Assembly: GCF_000002995.4 (NCBI RefSeq)
Contig: NW_025062477.1
Coordinates: 6,792,649-6,856,648, forward strand
Length of the DNA: 64,000 nt
Reading direction: 5' to 3'
Origin: Brugia malayi
Lineage: Eukaryota; Nematoda; Chromadorea; Rhabditida; Onchocercidae
Part shown: positions 27,501-37,800 of the stretch, in pieces
How positions within the stretch are numbered: position 1 is the first letter of the stretch
How the letters are laid out: each line of letters starts with the position of its first letter
Notes under the pieces: generated by a model
The model's database searches: none
Told to the model about the DNA's origin: nothing
What the model saw: the letters and a program-made list of their open reading frames with translations, nothing else
Program-made: the position numbers and the translations under genes

Positions 27501-30500
27501 GAGCATAAATCATTCTTCTTATCTATTAGTAGAATAATTAGGTCCGATTGTACAGTAACCCTAATCACCCTTTACCAAAGACTTTTACAAATTGTATTTT
27601 CTTTTTAGGGAAGCCTTTCATATACTGAAGTGGAAGTGGAACATTTTTGTTTTGTAAAAAAGAGTTAGTTTTGGTCAAATAGAGGTTAGATTAGTCAGTA
27701 ATAGAAAATTTATATAAACTATGCTTACTTCTTGATGGGTTGATGAGCAGAGTTAACTTTCACTTCCTTTCCATAGGTACTCCTTAATTGTCAGTAGCAA
27801 TACTTACAACTTTACAAGAGACTACTTCGGGTAAGCTGTACATGGAAACTATTGTTTCCTTCTCCTACTTCTGAGTAGATTATCTTTTGAAATGCATCGG
27901 ATAGCATCACTAGCATTATTAAGAAACTGATATGCATAATTGCATCTGCCGATCCATCACCAATTACAAAAAATTGACAAAGTCTGACTTCGAATACTGC
28001 TCTAACTACACTGCTTTTAATTTAGAAGCAACCTCCAAACTGCAACGGATTTTTTCAGGGCACGTGATTGTATCATGCGGATATTTTCGTTTCGTGTGCT
28101 TCTCGCAACATTATGCAATTCAAATCTGGAAGATAAATATAGATGTAAACAGTTACAGTTTCAAATATCTCCTTCTGGTTAACTTAAATATTAATATGAC
28201 TAATCAAGTGCCTCGGCACTCCCTCTTTTTGGTATCCTTTTGTATCGAGCAGTTTTATTCAGTTTTGATGATTTAATAAACTTGTGATGGAGATAAAACT
28301 TAGTCTTAGAAATCTTCACAAGTAGTCATTTCAGACTTGTATCAACTTATTGCAAACAACGAAGGTGTTGATCAGAAGAAACTTGCCCTTCTCTTATATG
28401 ATATCATCCATGTAACTTTGACGTTTCCAATTTTTGTCAAAAATTTTACTTTTGTTTTAACTGAACTATATTGAAAAACAGTTCAGATTTGACTGACGAA
28501 TCTCTAAACTAATAATTGTACTCGAAATTAAAGAATTGAATCTCAACAACTAATTGCTAGCAGTATAGGATAAAAAGTACTCCAAAATACTTCTCCGAAG
28601 TACTCCTACCAGTAATGATGCGAAAAGTTTTTCTTTCTTCAAAAACCTAATTTTTTTTTCAGATTCCAAGATTTTTTGGCGAAGCAGCAGCATTTGGTGG
28701 CTCGAATGTGGAACCATCGGTGCGATCATGTTTCGAAACAGCAAAATACCCACGATTGATTTCAGTTGATGAATTTTTGAATTGGTTAAAAAAGGAACCA
28801 CAAAGTATTGTTTGGTTACCCGTTATGCATCGACTAGCTAGTGCCGAATTTGCTAAACATCAGGTAAAGTTTAAATCAAAGAAGGCAAATTCCAGTACCC
28901 TACTTCACTTCCTAATGTGCCGATAAAAATTAAAAAAAATTTTTCTTGATGAAAATTTCTGCATCAGTAATTTATTATAATGTAAGATAGGTTATTTCCT
29001 TTAGAGACCATTCATGAGGCATTTTTTTAACAATAATTTATAATTTAAGTTTTGTGATAATCTATCTTACATTATAATGAATTACTAATACATAGTCCAG
29101 TCTAGATTCTTGACAGATGCTACAGTGAAGAAAACTTATACAACTGTATGAAGTAATAATTTCATTTTCAGAACTTCATTTTCTGCTTTTTCCTTACTAT
29201 TTCATGAAATCACTTATTCAAAAATTTATAGGCGAAATGTAATGTCTGCAAGATGTTTCCAATTATTGGATTACGTTACCGCTGTTTACGATGTTTCAAT
29301 GTTGATGTTTGTCAAAACTGTTTCTTTAGTCAAAGACTTGCTAAAAATCATAAATTATCACATCCGATACAGGAATATTGCTTACCAGTAGGTTTGATAT
29401 CGTTCTTTCCGGCTAATTTCTAAAATTATTTATTTTCTCATTCTATCCTCTTTGCCTTTTATTTTTATTTAAAACTTTTTCAAAATCAAAGCATAGTTTT
29501 AGACGACATCAGGTGAAGATGTGCGTGATTTTGGCCTAATAGTAAGAAACAAATTGCGATCAAAGAGTAAGACACGAATCGGTTATCTACCAGTACAAAC
29601 GGTAGATGAGGGACCTCCGTTGGAAACCGGTAATGTTACTCCTGCTAATCCATTCACCGAACCAGTCCACAATCGAATACAGCTTTGTGCTCGAAGGTCA
29701 CTGTAGCTTAATTTACTCATGCTTTTCCGTATGATAGTTATTAATGTTTCTAACTTCTTTTTCCCCAAATGTTTCTTAAATTCGAAAAGCCGATTTTCTT
29801 TTCCGATATTGACATATATCATCATTTTTCCAGTTGATATATTCAACAGCTGTCCAGTTCTAGCAAACATAAAAGTTTAAATTTTGATTACAAGTACCAG
29901 TCATTTTAGATTATGGAGGGCGCAAGGTGAAAATGGTACACCGATCCCTGCTTCAAACGACACTGGAGAGGAAATGAGAATGAGCATGACAGAGTTGAAG
30001 TCACCTTTACAGCTTTTGTCCCAGGTTGAACAAATGCACAAGGAGGAGTTGGATCAAGTACTGCACAAGTTGCAGCACGAAAATAGGTATTTAGAATTCA
30101 ATTTCTTGAATTTTTGAAATAAACTAATTAGTTTTAATGAAAATGGTAAGCACTAAAGCCTAGCTATTAGACGAATACATAAATTCAGAGAACTAAAGAA
30201 AGAAATTGAAAGACGGAGGAAGCTTGGTAATGCTGTGGGCTCAACGCCGAATCTAACGCGAGGAAGTAATGCAGCAATGTCTCGAAGTGTTACTGATAAC
30301 ATGGGAACTGGACGATCTGTTCCCTCACTTTCTAGTTCTGGCGACGATCAGCTATTGAGAGAGGTTAACTTCTACACTTTTGTCATTCCGTTGCTTTCTT
30401 CCATCAGTCTTTCTACCATCCATCGCCTGTTTAGGCGTACCTGTTGCGACAGCATAAGGAACGGCTGGAACAACGAAGCCGGATATTAGAAGAACAAAAT

Positions 30501-31072
30501 CGTCAACTTGAAACACAACTTGCAAGGTTACGAACAGTTATTGCTCAAGTGAGTCACCCAGTTTTTTTTTTTTTTTTTTTTTGTGATATATAGGAGCTAA
30601 GATGTCTCTACTCTCAAAATAGGTTCAGCAAATCGCAGTGTTATTCAGTCAATCATAAGATTCGATTGACATGGCATTCATTTTCAAAAGGCCTATGAGG
30701 TAACGGATAGTTCAACTATTGTAAAATTTTTGTGAATCTCAAGAAAAACCGATGTTTCATTCATTTTATTAAAAGTACCGAGTAATTTTCAGTAGAACTT
30801 TCGAGAAATTATATTTACAAATGCAATTTCAGCAACAAAATGCTGGAAGCGAAAATAAGGAAAGTGGTCCGGAAGAACCTGAATCTAGTGAGGCTTCGGC
30901 TGAAGAAGATGAAGGTATTGAGTACGATACAAGACCGAATCGCATGAATTCTCTCATCGCTTCCGTGGATCAGCTCGGTCGTGCAATGCAATCATTTGTC
31001 GTTTCGGTTGTCAACGACGGTGATGAAACAAACGAAGATGAAGATGAAGTGACTATCACTGGAATTTACTGA
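553..31072 (+). CDS. dys-1: dystrophin (5' end outside window)
   Basis: Dystrophin links actin to the dystroglycan/syntrophin complex at the muscle membrane. About 55 exons join in phase to give roughly 3,100 residues ending at TGA 31,070-31,072. The first exon pair matches the human rod near residue 550-600 (VVVDES...GDRWANICRW in human, AVIDES...[10 protein letters not shown] here). This leaves about 560 upstream residues, including the actin-binding CH domains, outside the window. Domain order is a long spectrin-repeat rod (553-25,155), WW (26,638-26,950), EF-hand-like region (to 28,863), ZZ zinc finger (29,232-29,387) and C-terminal coiled coils (29,910-30,548). Window plus missing part gives about 3,650 residues, close to C. 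elegans DYS-1 from memory. Small doubts remain at the donor near 10,581/10,589, the end of the exon at 12,413 (12,631 or 12,667) and the acceptor of the exon near 23,039. The family call is very secure. Utrophin is not a separate option, since nematodes have a single dystrophin/utrophin gene. Confidence 0.97.
878..1196 (+). repeat. 22-bp direct repeat flanking a dys-1 exon
   Basis: The same 22 bases (GCAAGCATGATATCCTAATG plus AA) occur at 878-899 and 1175-1196. They lie in the introns on either side of the exon 969-1092. Confidence 0.9.
6095..6161. repeat. imperfect tandem repeat in dys-1 intron
   Basis: Two copies of a 27-nt unit ending GATGGGTCATTTTG lie at 6095-6121 and 6135-6161 (23 of 27 identical). 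A degenerate partial copy sits between them. Confidence 0.75.
13743..14110 (-). other. antisense poly(A)-tailed insertion in dys-1 intron (retroposed transcript candidate)
   Basis: On the minus strand this intronic stretch ends with AATAAA (13,777-13,772), eight bases, then an uninterrupted run of 21 A (plus-strand T, 13,743-13,763). The 330 bp before it look clearly richer in G+C than the surrounding intron. Together these look like the 3' end of a reverse-transcribed polyadenylated RNA inserted opposite to dystrophin. No long reading frame or known product is recognised: the minus strand has several stops in each frame. I saw no clear target-site duplication. A native antisense gene end is less likely, because a genomic A-run directly after the signal is not expected of a normal gene. 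Confidence 0.5.
14362..14444 (+). repeat. in-frame coding duplication in dys-1
   Basis: Twenty-six identical bases (start ACTAGTACAGGTGGACAATC) occur at 14,362-14,387 and 14,419-14,444, 57 nt apart. They repeat the peptide TSTGGQSLT within one exon without changing frame. Confidence 0.9.
14835..16628 (+). other. 1.8-kb dys-1 intron with no gene seen
   Basis: This is the longest intron of the dystrophin part. It contains only AT-rich sequence, a short pyrimidine-rich segment at 15,160-15,240 and T-runs. I found no exon, RNA gene or repeat that I can support. Confidence 0.6.
16629..25155 (+). other. dys-1: dys-1 exons, rod part 3
   Basis: Exons: 16629-16759, 17198-17405, 18003-18184, 18927-19011, 19251-19406, 19732-19856, 20172-20328, 20737-20839, 21047-21318, 21627-21856, 22039-22263, 22641-22830, about 23039/23055-23073, 23156-23328, 23798-23954, 24273-24420 and 24759-25155. 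Phases agree throughout except at the small exon near 23,039. There the strong TTATAG acceptor gives phase 1, but the preceding exon ends in phase 0; using an AG a few codons downstream restores the frame. At 18,184 the donor GTGTGT joins to G at 18,927 and rebuilds the codons WCDE. The 1.8-kb intron 14,835-16,628 and the introns 17,406-18,002 and 18,185-18,926 have no supportable gene. Confidence 0.85.
18527..18861. repeat. dispersed 40-bp direct repeat in dys-1 intron
   Basis: Copies at 18,527-18,566 and 18,822-18,861 share 37 of 40 bases (common core CGATTCTTTTTCTTTT). Both lie in the intron 18,185-18,926. Confidence 0.85.
25399..25462. repeat. 34-bp tandem duplication in dys-1 intron
   Basis: Two adjacent near-identical units begin TATACTGTAGATTAAT at 25,399 and 25,433. 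They sit in the 1.5-kb intron before the WW-domain exons. Confidence 0.85.
26638..28863 (+). other. dys-1: dys-1 WW and EF-hand-like region
   Basis: Exons 26638-26796, 26911-27047, 27192-27396, 28059-28144, 28335-28411 and 28663-28863. The end of the last spectrin repeat ([12 protein letters not shown]) runs into the WW domain with both signature tryptophans (APWQRAV and TQWDHP) and the intervening YYINHET. This is the pocket that, with the EF hands, binds the PPxY tail of beta-dystroglycan. The EF-hand-like part follows, with [61 protein letters not shown] and [14 protein letters not shown], all almost collinear with human dystrophin. The small exons at 28059 and 28335 were found by homology and phase alone. 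Intron 25,156-26,637 (1.5 kb) carries only a short tandem repeat. Confidence 0.95.
28966..29086. repeat. 30-bp inverted repeat (hairpin) in dys-1 intron
   Basis: The arms 28,966-28,995 and 29,057-29,086 are reverse complements with two mismatches in 30 bases (core ATTATAATGTAAGATAG), with a 61-nt spacer. They lie in the intron just before the ZZ exon. This resembles a small palindromic or MITE-like relic; no flanking target duplication was identified. Confidence 0.85.
29232..29696 (+). other. dys-1: dys-1 ZZ zinc finger and following linker
   Basis: Exon 29232-29387 encodes the ZZ domain, ending in the conserved EYCLP; exon 29503-29696 continues with [21 protein letters not shown] and [12 protein letters not shown], all recognisable in vertebrate dystrophin. 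Zinc ligands seen in order are CNVC, CLRC and CQNC, then two histidines in NHKLSHP. Vertebrate dystrophin has Ser and His in place of the middle CLRC pair, so the nematode domain keeps what looks like a complete two-site ZZ pattern. The domain supports the WW/EF-hand module in binding dystroglycan. Confidence 0.95.
29910..31072 (+). other. dys-1: dys-1 C-terminal coiled coils and tail
   Basis: Exons 29910-30086, 30189-30363, 30435-30548 and 30833-31072. Two leucine-zipper-like helices are visible: one at [17 protein letters not shown] running on through [13 protein letters not shown], and one at [20 protein letters not shown] ending [11 protein letters not shown]. The second matches human [20 protein letters not shown]. 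These helices bind dystrobrevin, with syntrophin sites nearby. A Ser-rich spacer ([11 protein letters not shown]) separates them. The last exon is a highly acidic tail ([25 protein letters not shown]) ending at TGA 31,070. An ATTAAA at 31,210 is the best poly(A) signal candidate. Confidence 0.93.
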
Positions 31073-31312
31073 ATTAACTTCTTAAGCAATTATATATGCT
31101 ATTTTTTCCTCAAGCTCAAATCTTATCCAATACTTGAAGAATTTGAAATTTAAAGATAATTCCAGATTTCACTGTTATTTAGAAATCAAAATCCGAGGAA
31201 GTTTTTCTGATTAAAATATTTCTGAATGTAATTGCTGTTATGTACAGTAAATGATGTCATTTTTCTGCTGTTACTAATATAATACATTTAAGTATCACTG
31301 TTGCACAAATCG

Positions 31313-31314
<2 letters not shown>

Positions 31315-31350
<36 letters not shown>
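31315..31350. repeat. (TA)n microsatellite
   Basis: An uninterrupted TA dinucleotide run of 36 bases lies downstream of the dystrophin stop. It is likely polymorphic in length. Confidence 0.97.
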
Positions 31351-31353
<3 letters not shown>

Positions 31354-31796
31354 TATTCACTAGTAGAGTATGTATGGAAGTTATACTGAACATAATGATA
31401 AATGCATAAATTTGTTATTTGTATCTATTAGTGCTCCAAGAAAAAAAGTAGCAAAGTGGAATATTACTAGTGAAACGTCATTATTCTTATTTCCTTGCAT
31501 CGCTATCGTTGGGAATCTGAGCATGTTCGCGGATGAAAGCGACAGAGAAATGTTGTGCGTGGGAAAATTTATGTTGTGACTAAGTGAATCAGTTGGGATG
31601 ACTTCGTGCATAAAGAAACCGTATAATTTAGGCATGTTAGGATGGAGTTCAGATGATATTGTATTGCTCAGTTAGGGGTGTTGTGTCGTCTTGCATTTTG
31701 GCATATAGCGTTGTTTAAGTACCGAGTGTGATGATGTTTGTCTACGTAGATAAAGTGCTACAGAATAAGTTACCATCATTATCATATCAGGAAGAA

Positions 31797-31806
31797 TTTG
31801 CAGACA
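31797..31806 (+). promoter_or_regulatory. possible trans-splice acceptor before helicase ATG
   Basis: An AATTTGCAG acceptor ends three bases before the proposed ATG at 31,807. In nematodes an AG acceptor directly 5' of a start codon with no upstream coding exon often marks spliced-leader addition. This is inference from position only; an ordinary cis-spliced 5' UTR exon would look the same. Confidence 0.35.
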
Positions 31807-34800
31807 ATGTTGTATCCTCCAACTATTGCGGACGATGAGGTTGTAGATGTGCTAGAATCAACAGATGATGAAGTTGATGAGGCTAGTGCTTTTTTCATTT
31901 TCCATTAGATCCTTGCAACATATCACCCTCTTCTGAGCTATTGTTCATTTTGCTGAATTGTTGTACAGTACTCTCATTTAATTTCCACGTGATGTTCCAA
32001 AAAGTTTATAAAATCGGTTCCGATAACAGTTCCATTGATCTAATCTTTGACAGTAGCATCGGTTATTTGGAACAATTTATTTTTCATTTTCATACAATAA
32101 AAAAGCTGAGCTTTCTCAGAGTGCTTAGGAATAATCAGAAGACTTCCTGTCAGTACCTTCCCAATAGTACAAGAAATGCATCTTAAAAAAATCTTTATAC
32201 TTGAAGCATTATTTTCGTAAAAAATTCTTTATTATTTTCTCATTTCCGTACCAGATTTTCTCTCACTTTTAAACACTTTCTTTTCATGTAGGTGAAGTCT
32301 TAATTTTTCTTTATTCTCCTTTTGCTGAGAAAACAAGGAAATGCTCGTTGCAGGGATTAGAAGTGAAGAAAAAGTGGCAGAAAGGGATAAGCGAACATTT
32401 TACTGATGGATTCGTATTCGATTGTGTCAGTGGAGAAGACAAAGGTTGCTGAGGCTGATTCGAAGTTTCATTTTAGCTTAGTTTCTTCGTTAAGTGATAT
32501 CATCTCTCTCTTCTAAAGTCATCCCTCCTGGCCAGAGGGGTCATAAGAACGAACTGTTGCCAATTCCCCACTTAATCGTGAAGCCATCAATTTGTAATTG
32601 TACGCAAAAAACATCACCTCATACCAACAAACGACTCCTTTATGAAAGTAATAGAAAGGAGCTCTAATAATATTTCGAAAACGATCAAAATAAATACGAA
32701 ATTATTCGGATGGTTTGAAGGGTTTGAAACCCTATTATTTGTTGGATAAGCTTTGTAAGGAATTGTTTTAACTTGTTTTTGATGATGCATTCTCTTATTA
32801 TATCCACAGAAACAAAAATAATGTAGATAATAATTTCTTTGTTCCAGGTCTTACAGAATATGGTGGCTTTGGAGTTTTGAATCTAAAACTTTTGAGTACT
32901 TTGTGCTTTTACAGAAGTTGATATATTGAAATGCCTGCAGTCGTATGTGAAAAAAGGAACCAGCAGTACGTTGGAAGAAAAAATTGAACGAGAACGCGCA
33001 AAACTTCTTGGCTCCGAATCACTGGAGAAGATTCCTGAACTTGTGCAGGAAATGGAAAACATTTCCGGTACTTTTGGATCTTTGGTTTTGCGAAAAGTTC
33101 CTAGCAGCATTTTAACATTCTTTTGGAAACAATGAAGTAAGCAAGAAGTATTAAAAAACAAGCTTAAAAATTTTTAAAAACACTTTCTGAGAAATAGTTC
33201 TACTAGTAACATGCGTTTAATAATCGACGAACATTCAGAAAGAAAACTGTTAATTCCTCATTTAAATATCTATCAGTTGCTTGAATTCTCAGATAATGTT
33301 CGTGTAAAGCAGCGAAAGAAAAAGCGATGTTATGCAACAGATAGTTTTTTTGATGATGTCACAAGTAGTAAAGCGCTAAACGCAGAAATAGCTATTGGTT
33401 TTGATCAAATGAATCTCTCCAGGGCGCTTCTAAAGGTAACTTGCATATTGAATGGGTTTTGTCGAATCTCATTGAATGCTTCATTCTTTCGTATTAAGTG
33501 CAATTCATTTTTTGCCTCGTTTTTTCTTGAAATTAGAGTTTTTTTGCTTCGTTTTTTCTTCGTTTTTTTTTTTTTTCTTCAACTACATCTTCTAAAATAT
33601 AAATTTATCACATTTAAGTTATAATATTTGGTTTTCGAAATTTTTCATCATTTGGGAATTTACTTATCCTCTTTTTTAGGCCATAACAGCATGCGGTTTT
33701 GCTGAACCTACTCGAATACAAAGTACATGCATACCCCTTGCACTTGCAGGGCGTGATCTGTGTGCATGTTCTGCAACAGGAACTGGTAAAACAGTCGCTT
33801 TCATGTTACCAATTTTAGAGCGTTTATTGTATCGACCGCAGCAAAAATCAGTGACTAGAGTGATTGTACTAACGCCAACAAGAGAATTAGCCATACAGGT
33901 TTGACTGTTCTTGTGGTTGAACAAACTTTTTATTGAAAAACCTGACGATCAAAAGAATTGATGTGTTACCGAGTATATTCAGCTAACACTTGCTACATAT
34001 TGATAGCTTATCTACACGGAGTACAGAAATCTTTAATCTTGCATGATGTTTCTGGAGTGTTTTTTTTTTTGAATGTTTTCCCAGAACTGGAGTGAAAATC
34101 AAACACTATCTGCATTTCTTTATTTTAATTTAATTATTTGCAGACATTTCAAGTTAGTCATCAGCTATCGAAGTTTATGAGCATCGATATATGTTTGTGT
34201 GCAGGTTCGTCTTTTTCACAAACATAGGAAGAGTATGTTAGTTTACAAACTTTTCCTTGCATTTATTTAAGTGAAGAAATGTTTTCTAAATAATAAATAC
34301 TAAAAAGTAGTAGTACTAGTAATTGATTCAGAAGAACTGCAAAATGGGTCTGCCGGTTTTCAGTGTTAAATATTAAAGGCGAAGATTCAGTGAGGCTTCC
34401 TTATTTAAAATTCAAGACTAGTTTTTTTTTTTTTTCGTAGTGGACGTGGAGAAACTTTTTTTTTGCTGTAACACTGCATAAAAACAATAACCATAATTCA
34501 TCTTAGAAGATTATAGAATAAATTATGCTAGACTAATCGATGGTAATAGGGAGCGTACACGGGCATTTGAATGTTTGGCGAGTAGAATAACATAACAGAG
34601 AGCTCCAACAGAGAGCAGAGCACTGGTGTAGAATGCATAGGTGTAGTGCCATGACTGTACTACATGTGATGTATAAATTGGAACTATGAAATGTGTTATC
34701 CATTGAGCGGCCGACGCTAGTCCTGTTGCTTTTCCCAGATCGGTAATGTCTACTGCACTGTAACCAAAAATATGAAAGAAAAAAAATACTGATTTACGGG

Positions 34801-37800
34801 GCTATTTTAAAATATGGTTGAAAAAACTACATGATTATATGATTACTAAGGAAAAAGCGAGAACATATGCTACCATTCAGCTTCAGATTTCCGACTTAGT
34901 ATCAGTATAATGTTTTAAATACAGTTTTTACCTTTTTGCAATTATGGGGAAATGGAATTGGAGACTCATTTAGCACAAAATTTTTCTTTTGGTTACTGTA
35001 CTAATCACGATTTTTTAGTGATTTTCCTTATAGACTGATGTCTTGTTGCTTCTGATTTTAAATGCAACAACATACCTCGTGATCTGCGTATAGCTTTCGG
35101 CATATGCAATAGCGTAGCATGCTGTCTGAAGGGCAATGACAACAAGTAGCTGATTGAAATCTGTGGTGAAATTGATTAGTGAATAAGCACAGGAAAGACC
35201 AATCAGTGAAATAATTAGTACTGTTCGCGGATAGAAACGTCGTTGCAGGTAGGGTAGTAGGAGGAACTGTACCACTAGTAATGATGCTCCCATTACAGTA
35301 AGTACTTTAGCCGAGTCATTTGGGCCCTGAAGTCTTTAAGAATCAAACTCTTTCATCGCATTAATTCCATGGTTTACAAATTTCGAAGATTAAGTCTGAA
35401 TTTTATTTTTGAATTAGTTTATGTTTAATACCGACTCTTGAAAAGTTTCTTTCTGATTTCTTATTAATCTGTCTTCATTTATTTGTTTTTGTTCAGTGTG
35501 TTATAGATGATGCTTTCCTTTCGACCACCGTTTTGGTAATATCTTGACAGGTGAATCTTCTTTACTGTGGGCTAATATAGTTCAGTAACATATTTCTCTT
35601 AATTATAAGTTCTATAGTTCATATGAAAATTAGCTTTTGAAGGAATCATGTCTTCACAATTTTAAAATGGTGACAAAAATAACCTGCATAAAGGAACGCA
35701 GAAGGAAATTCCTGGATATTAATTCGTAGCAAATATAGGCAGCTATAAGCAGTCCTCGCAAAAAAATACCTTCTCGAAGAGCAACGTTATGCTTTATCAT
35801 TGGCAGATAATCCTGAATATGATTATTATGTGTAATATTCTAGATTTATTTTTGCTCATTCAAGGGAAGGTAATTGTTAAAGATAAAAACTTCGACCATA
35901 TTTGTTTCATAGAATTTTGTTCACGCTACAGATTTAAGGAGCTCTCAGTCTCACATTAAAGGATAAGCAAAGTTAATGCACATGAGAATTTTGGAAGAAA
36001 ATAATTTTAATGAAATCAGTACATTTACTTATTAAATGTAAAATCATGCAACCGATTTAATTCAAATTTATCTTGTTCAGTTGATCTTTGTTATTAACGT
36101 AACTGCTACCTGCGGACGTAGTCGGGCAGTAGCAAGCTTTGGTACATTGTGTGTTTGTGGTAGAACATAGTAGATAAATGGAGTTAATGTTACAGTTAAG
36201 GCAATACCACAAATGAACTGTGATGCACGAAGGCTGGTCTTAATCGCCAGTTGTGATGCAAACATTGGACCCAGTAACATTGCCAAGGCCTGCATATATA
36301 TATGTATATATGAAGTGCTGAGGTAGAATTTAAGGAAAGCAAAAATATAGGAATGAAATGAATTTATTACTGAGCTATTCATAGGTACAAAATATTTCGA
36401 GCCGTTTCTATTCTACCTTTCGTGATTATCTCAAGTTTTCGAATTTGTATCTGCCAGTCTAATTTAATCACTAAGTTATATCTTAATTTAGGTGACAAAA
36501 AGAGTTTTTTGAGCTACCTGTGGTACAGTGAGTCGCATTAGAGCACTTGTTCTTTCACGTTCCGTTGTAATAGTTGCTAAATACATTTCAGCAGTTGCAT
36601 CCAGTTGATAACCCATTCTTAGCAACTTAATAGAAAGTAAGTTTTTAATATAGTTCTCATTCTCACAATTTGCATTCGAATTGGTTAACTTTATTCGTTC
36701 TTGCGTTAACGAACGACAACGCTTTACTATTAATAGTCTTTTGGACATATTTTGACCTATATATTTTTCATTTTTTATATTTTCTGCTAAGTAGGTAGGG
36801 TTGAATGCTTCTTTTTTATTATAATCATTAAAAAGAGTTTTCTCACAGGATTATTGAAATAGGAAAACTAATTTTTAAACACTACTTTATACATCATGGA
36901 ACAATCTCTCGCTGTCGTGGAGAAAAACCACGTTAGGACCATCCGAATGGATAATTAGGAGGGGTGTAGTGAATTGGTTTCAAAAATTGTCATTCAAGTC
37001 AGAACAGATATGCTTTTTGCTTTTTAAATTACCTGCAGAAAAAAGAATGAATACCAACACTTGGCAAAGGCTAGTGCTGAGTAGTAGATCGATATAATGA
37101 CCGATGAAAACAGAAACATCGTTTTTGGTCCAGTTGAGTCAGCAATCTAAACAACTTCTTTAATAGCATATTTTTTTTCAGCGGTTGCTTTTATCAGTTT
37201 TTAAATATCAAAAATTCATCAAAAAATAAGTTTTCTTTTTATTAAAAGAAAAGGAAGTTTTTTTTTTATTAAAAAGTTCATCAAAAAATAAGTTTTGATG
37301 AACTTTTTATTAAAATATGAATATTTACCTGCCCGACTATAAGGGCACCGATAGCATTACAAAAACTTCCAAATGATTGGATATAACCAATGTCCACAAT
37401 TGTCATCACCTGAAATTTGTTTTTTCACGTAATTTATCAAATATCATAAACTTTTTTATCTTTTTCAAACTTCAAAAACTTTTCCTTTATTCAGCAAGGG
37501 AGAAGAACTTTTCTAGTTCAGAATTTTACGAAAATATCTAAATTCTGTATTTGAGTTACATTTAATTCCGAAATTTCACATAGGTTTCCAAAAAAAAATT
37601 TTTTTTGTAGGGAAAAGTAGGTAGTTTTTAATTAAAAGCTACCAAATTTTGTTATTCATACTTTCAAATTAAGCAAGAAATTAGTTGGGGACTGATTTTT
37701 GGTCGAACAGTTTTCGTTTTAATCACTTCGAAAATGATCCTTTCGTAACAAGGAAAAGCGTTTTTGTCTTGGAAAAATGAAACGAAAATTAAATCAAATT

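Larger units (their letters stand above)
31073..31806. other. dys-1 3' UTR and intergenic spacer
   Basis: This spacer lies between the dystrophin stop and the helicase start. It contains an ATTAAA at 31,210 and the (TA)18 tract at 31,315-31,350. The short open frames here, on both strands at 31,370-31,635, have no homology I recognise and are treated as chance. Confidence 0.6.

Noticed and set aside
27932..28276. 114-codon plus-strand frame in the EF-hand region
   Set aside because: The real exon (28,059-28,144) lies inside it in another frame, shown by homology ([11 protein letters not shown]).
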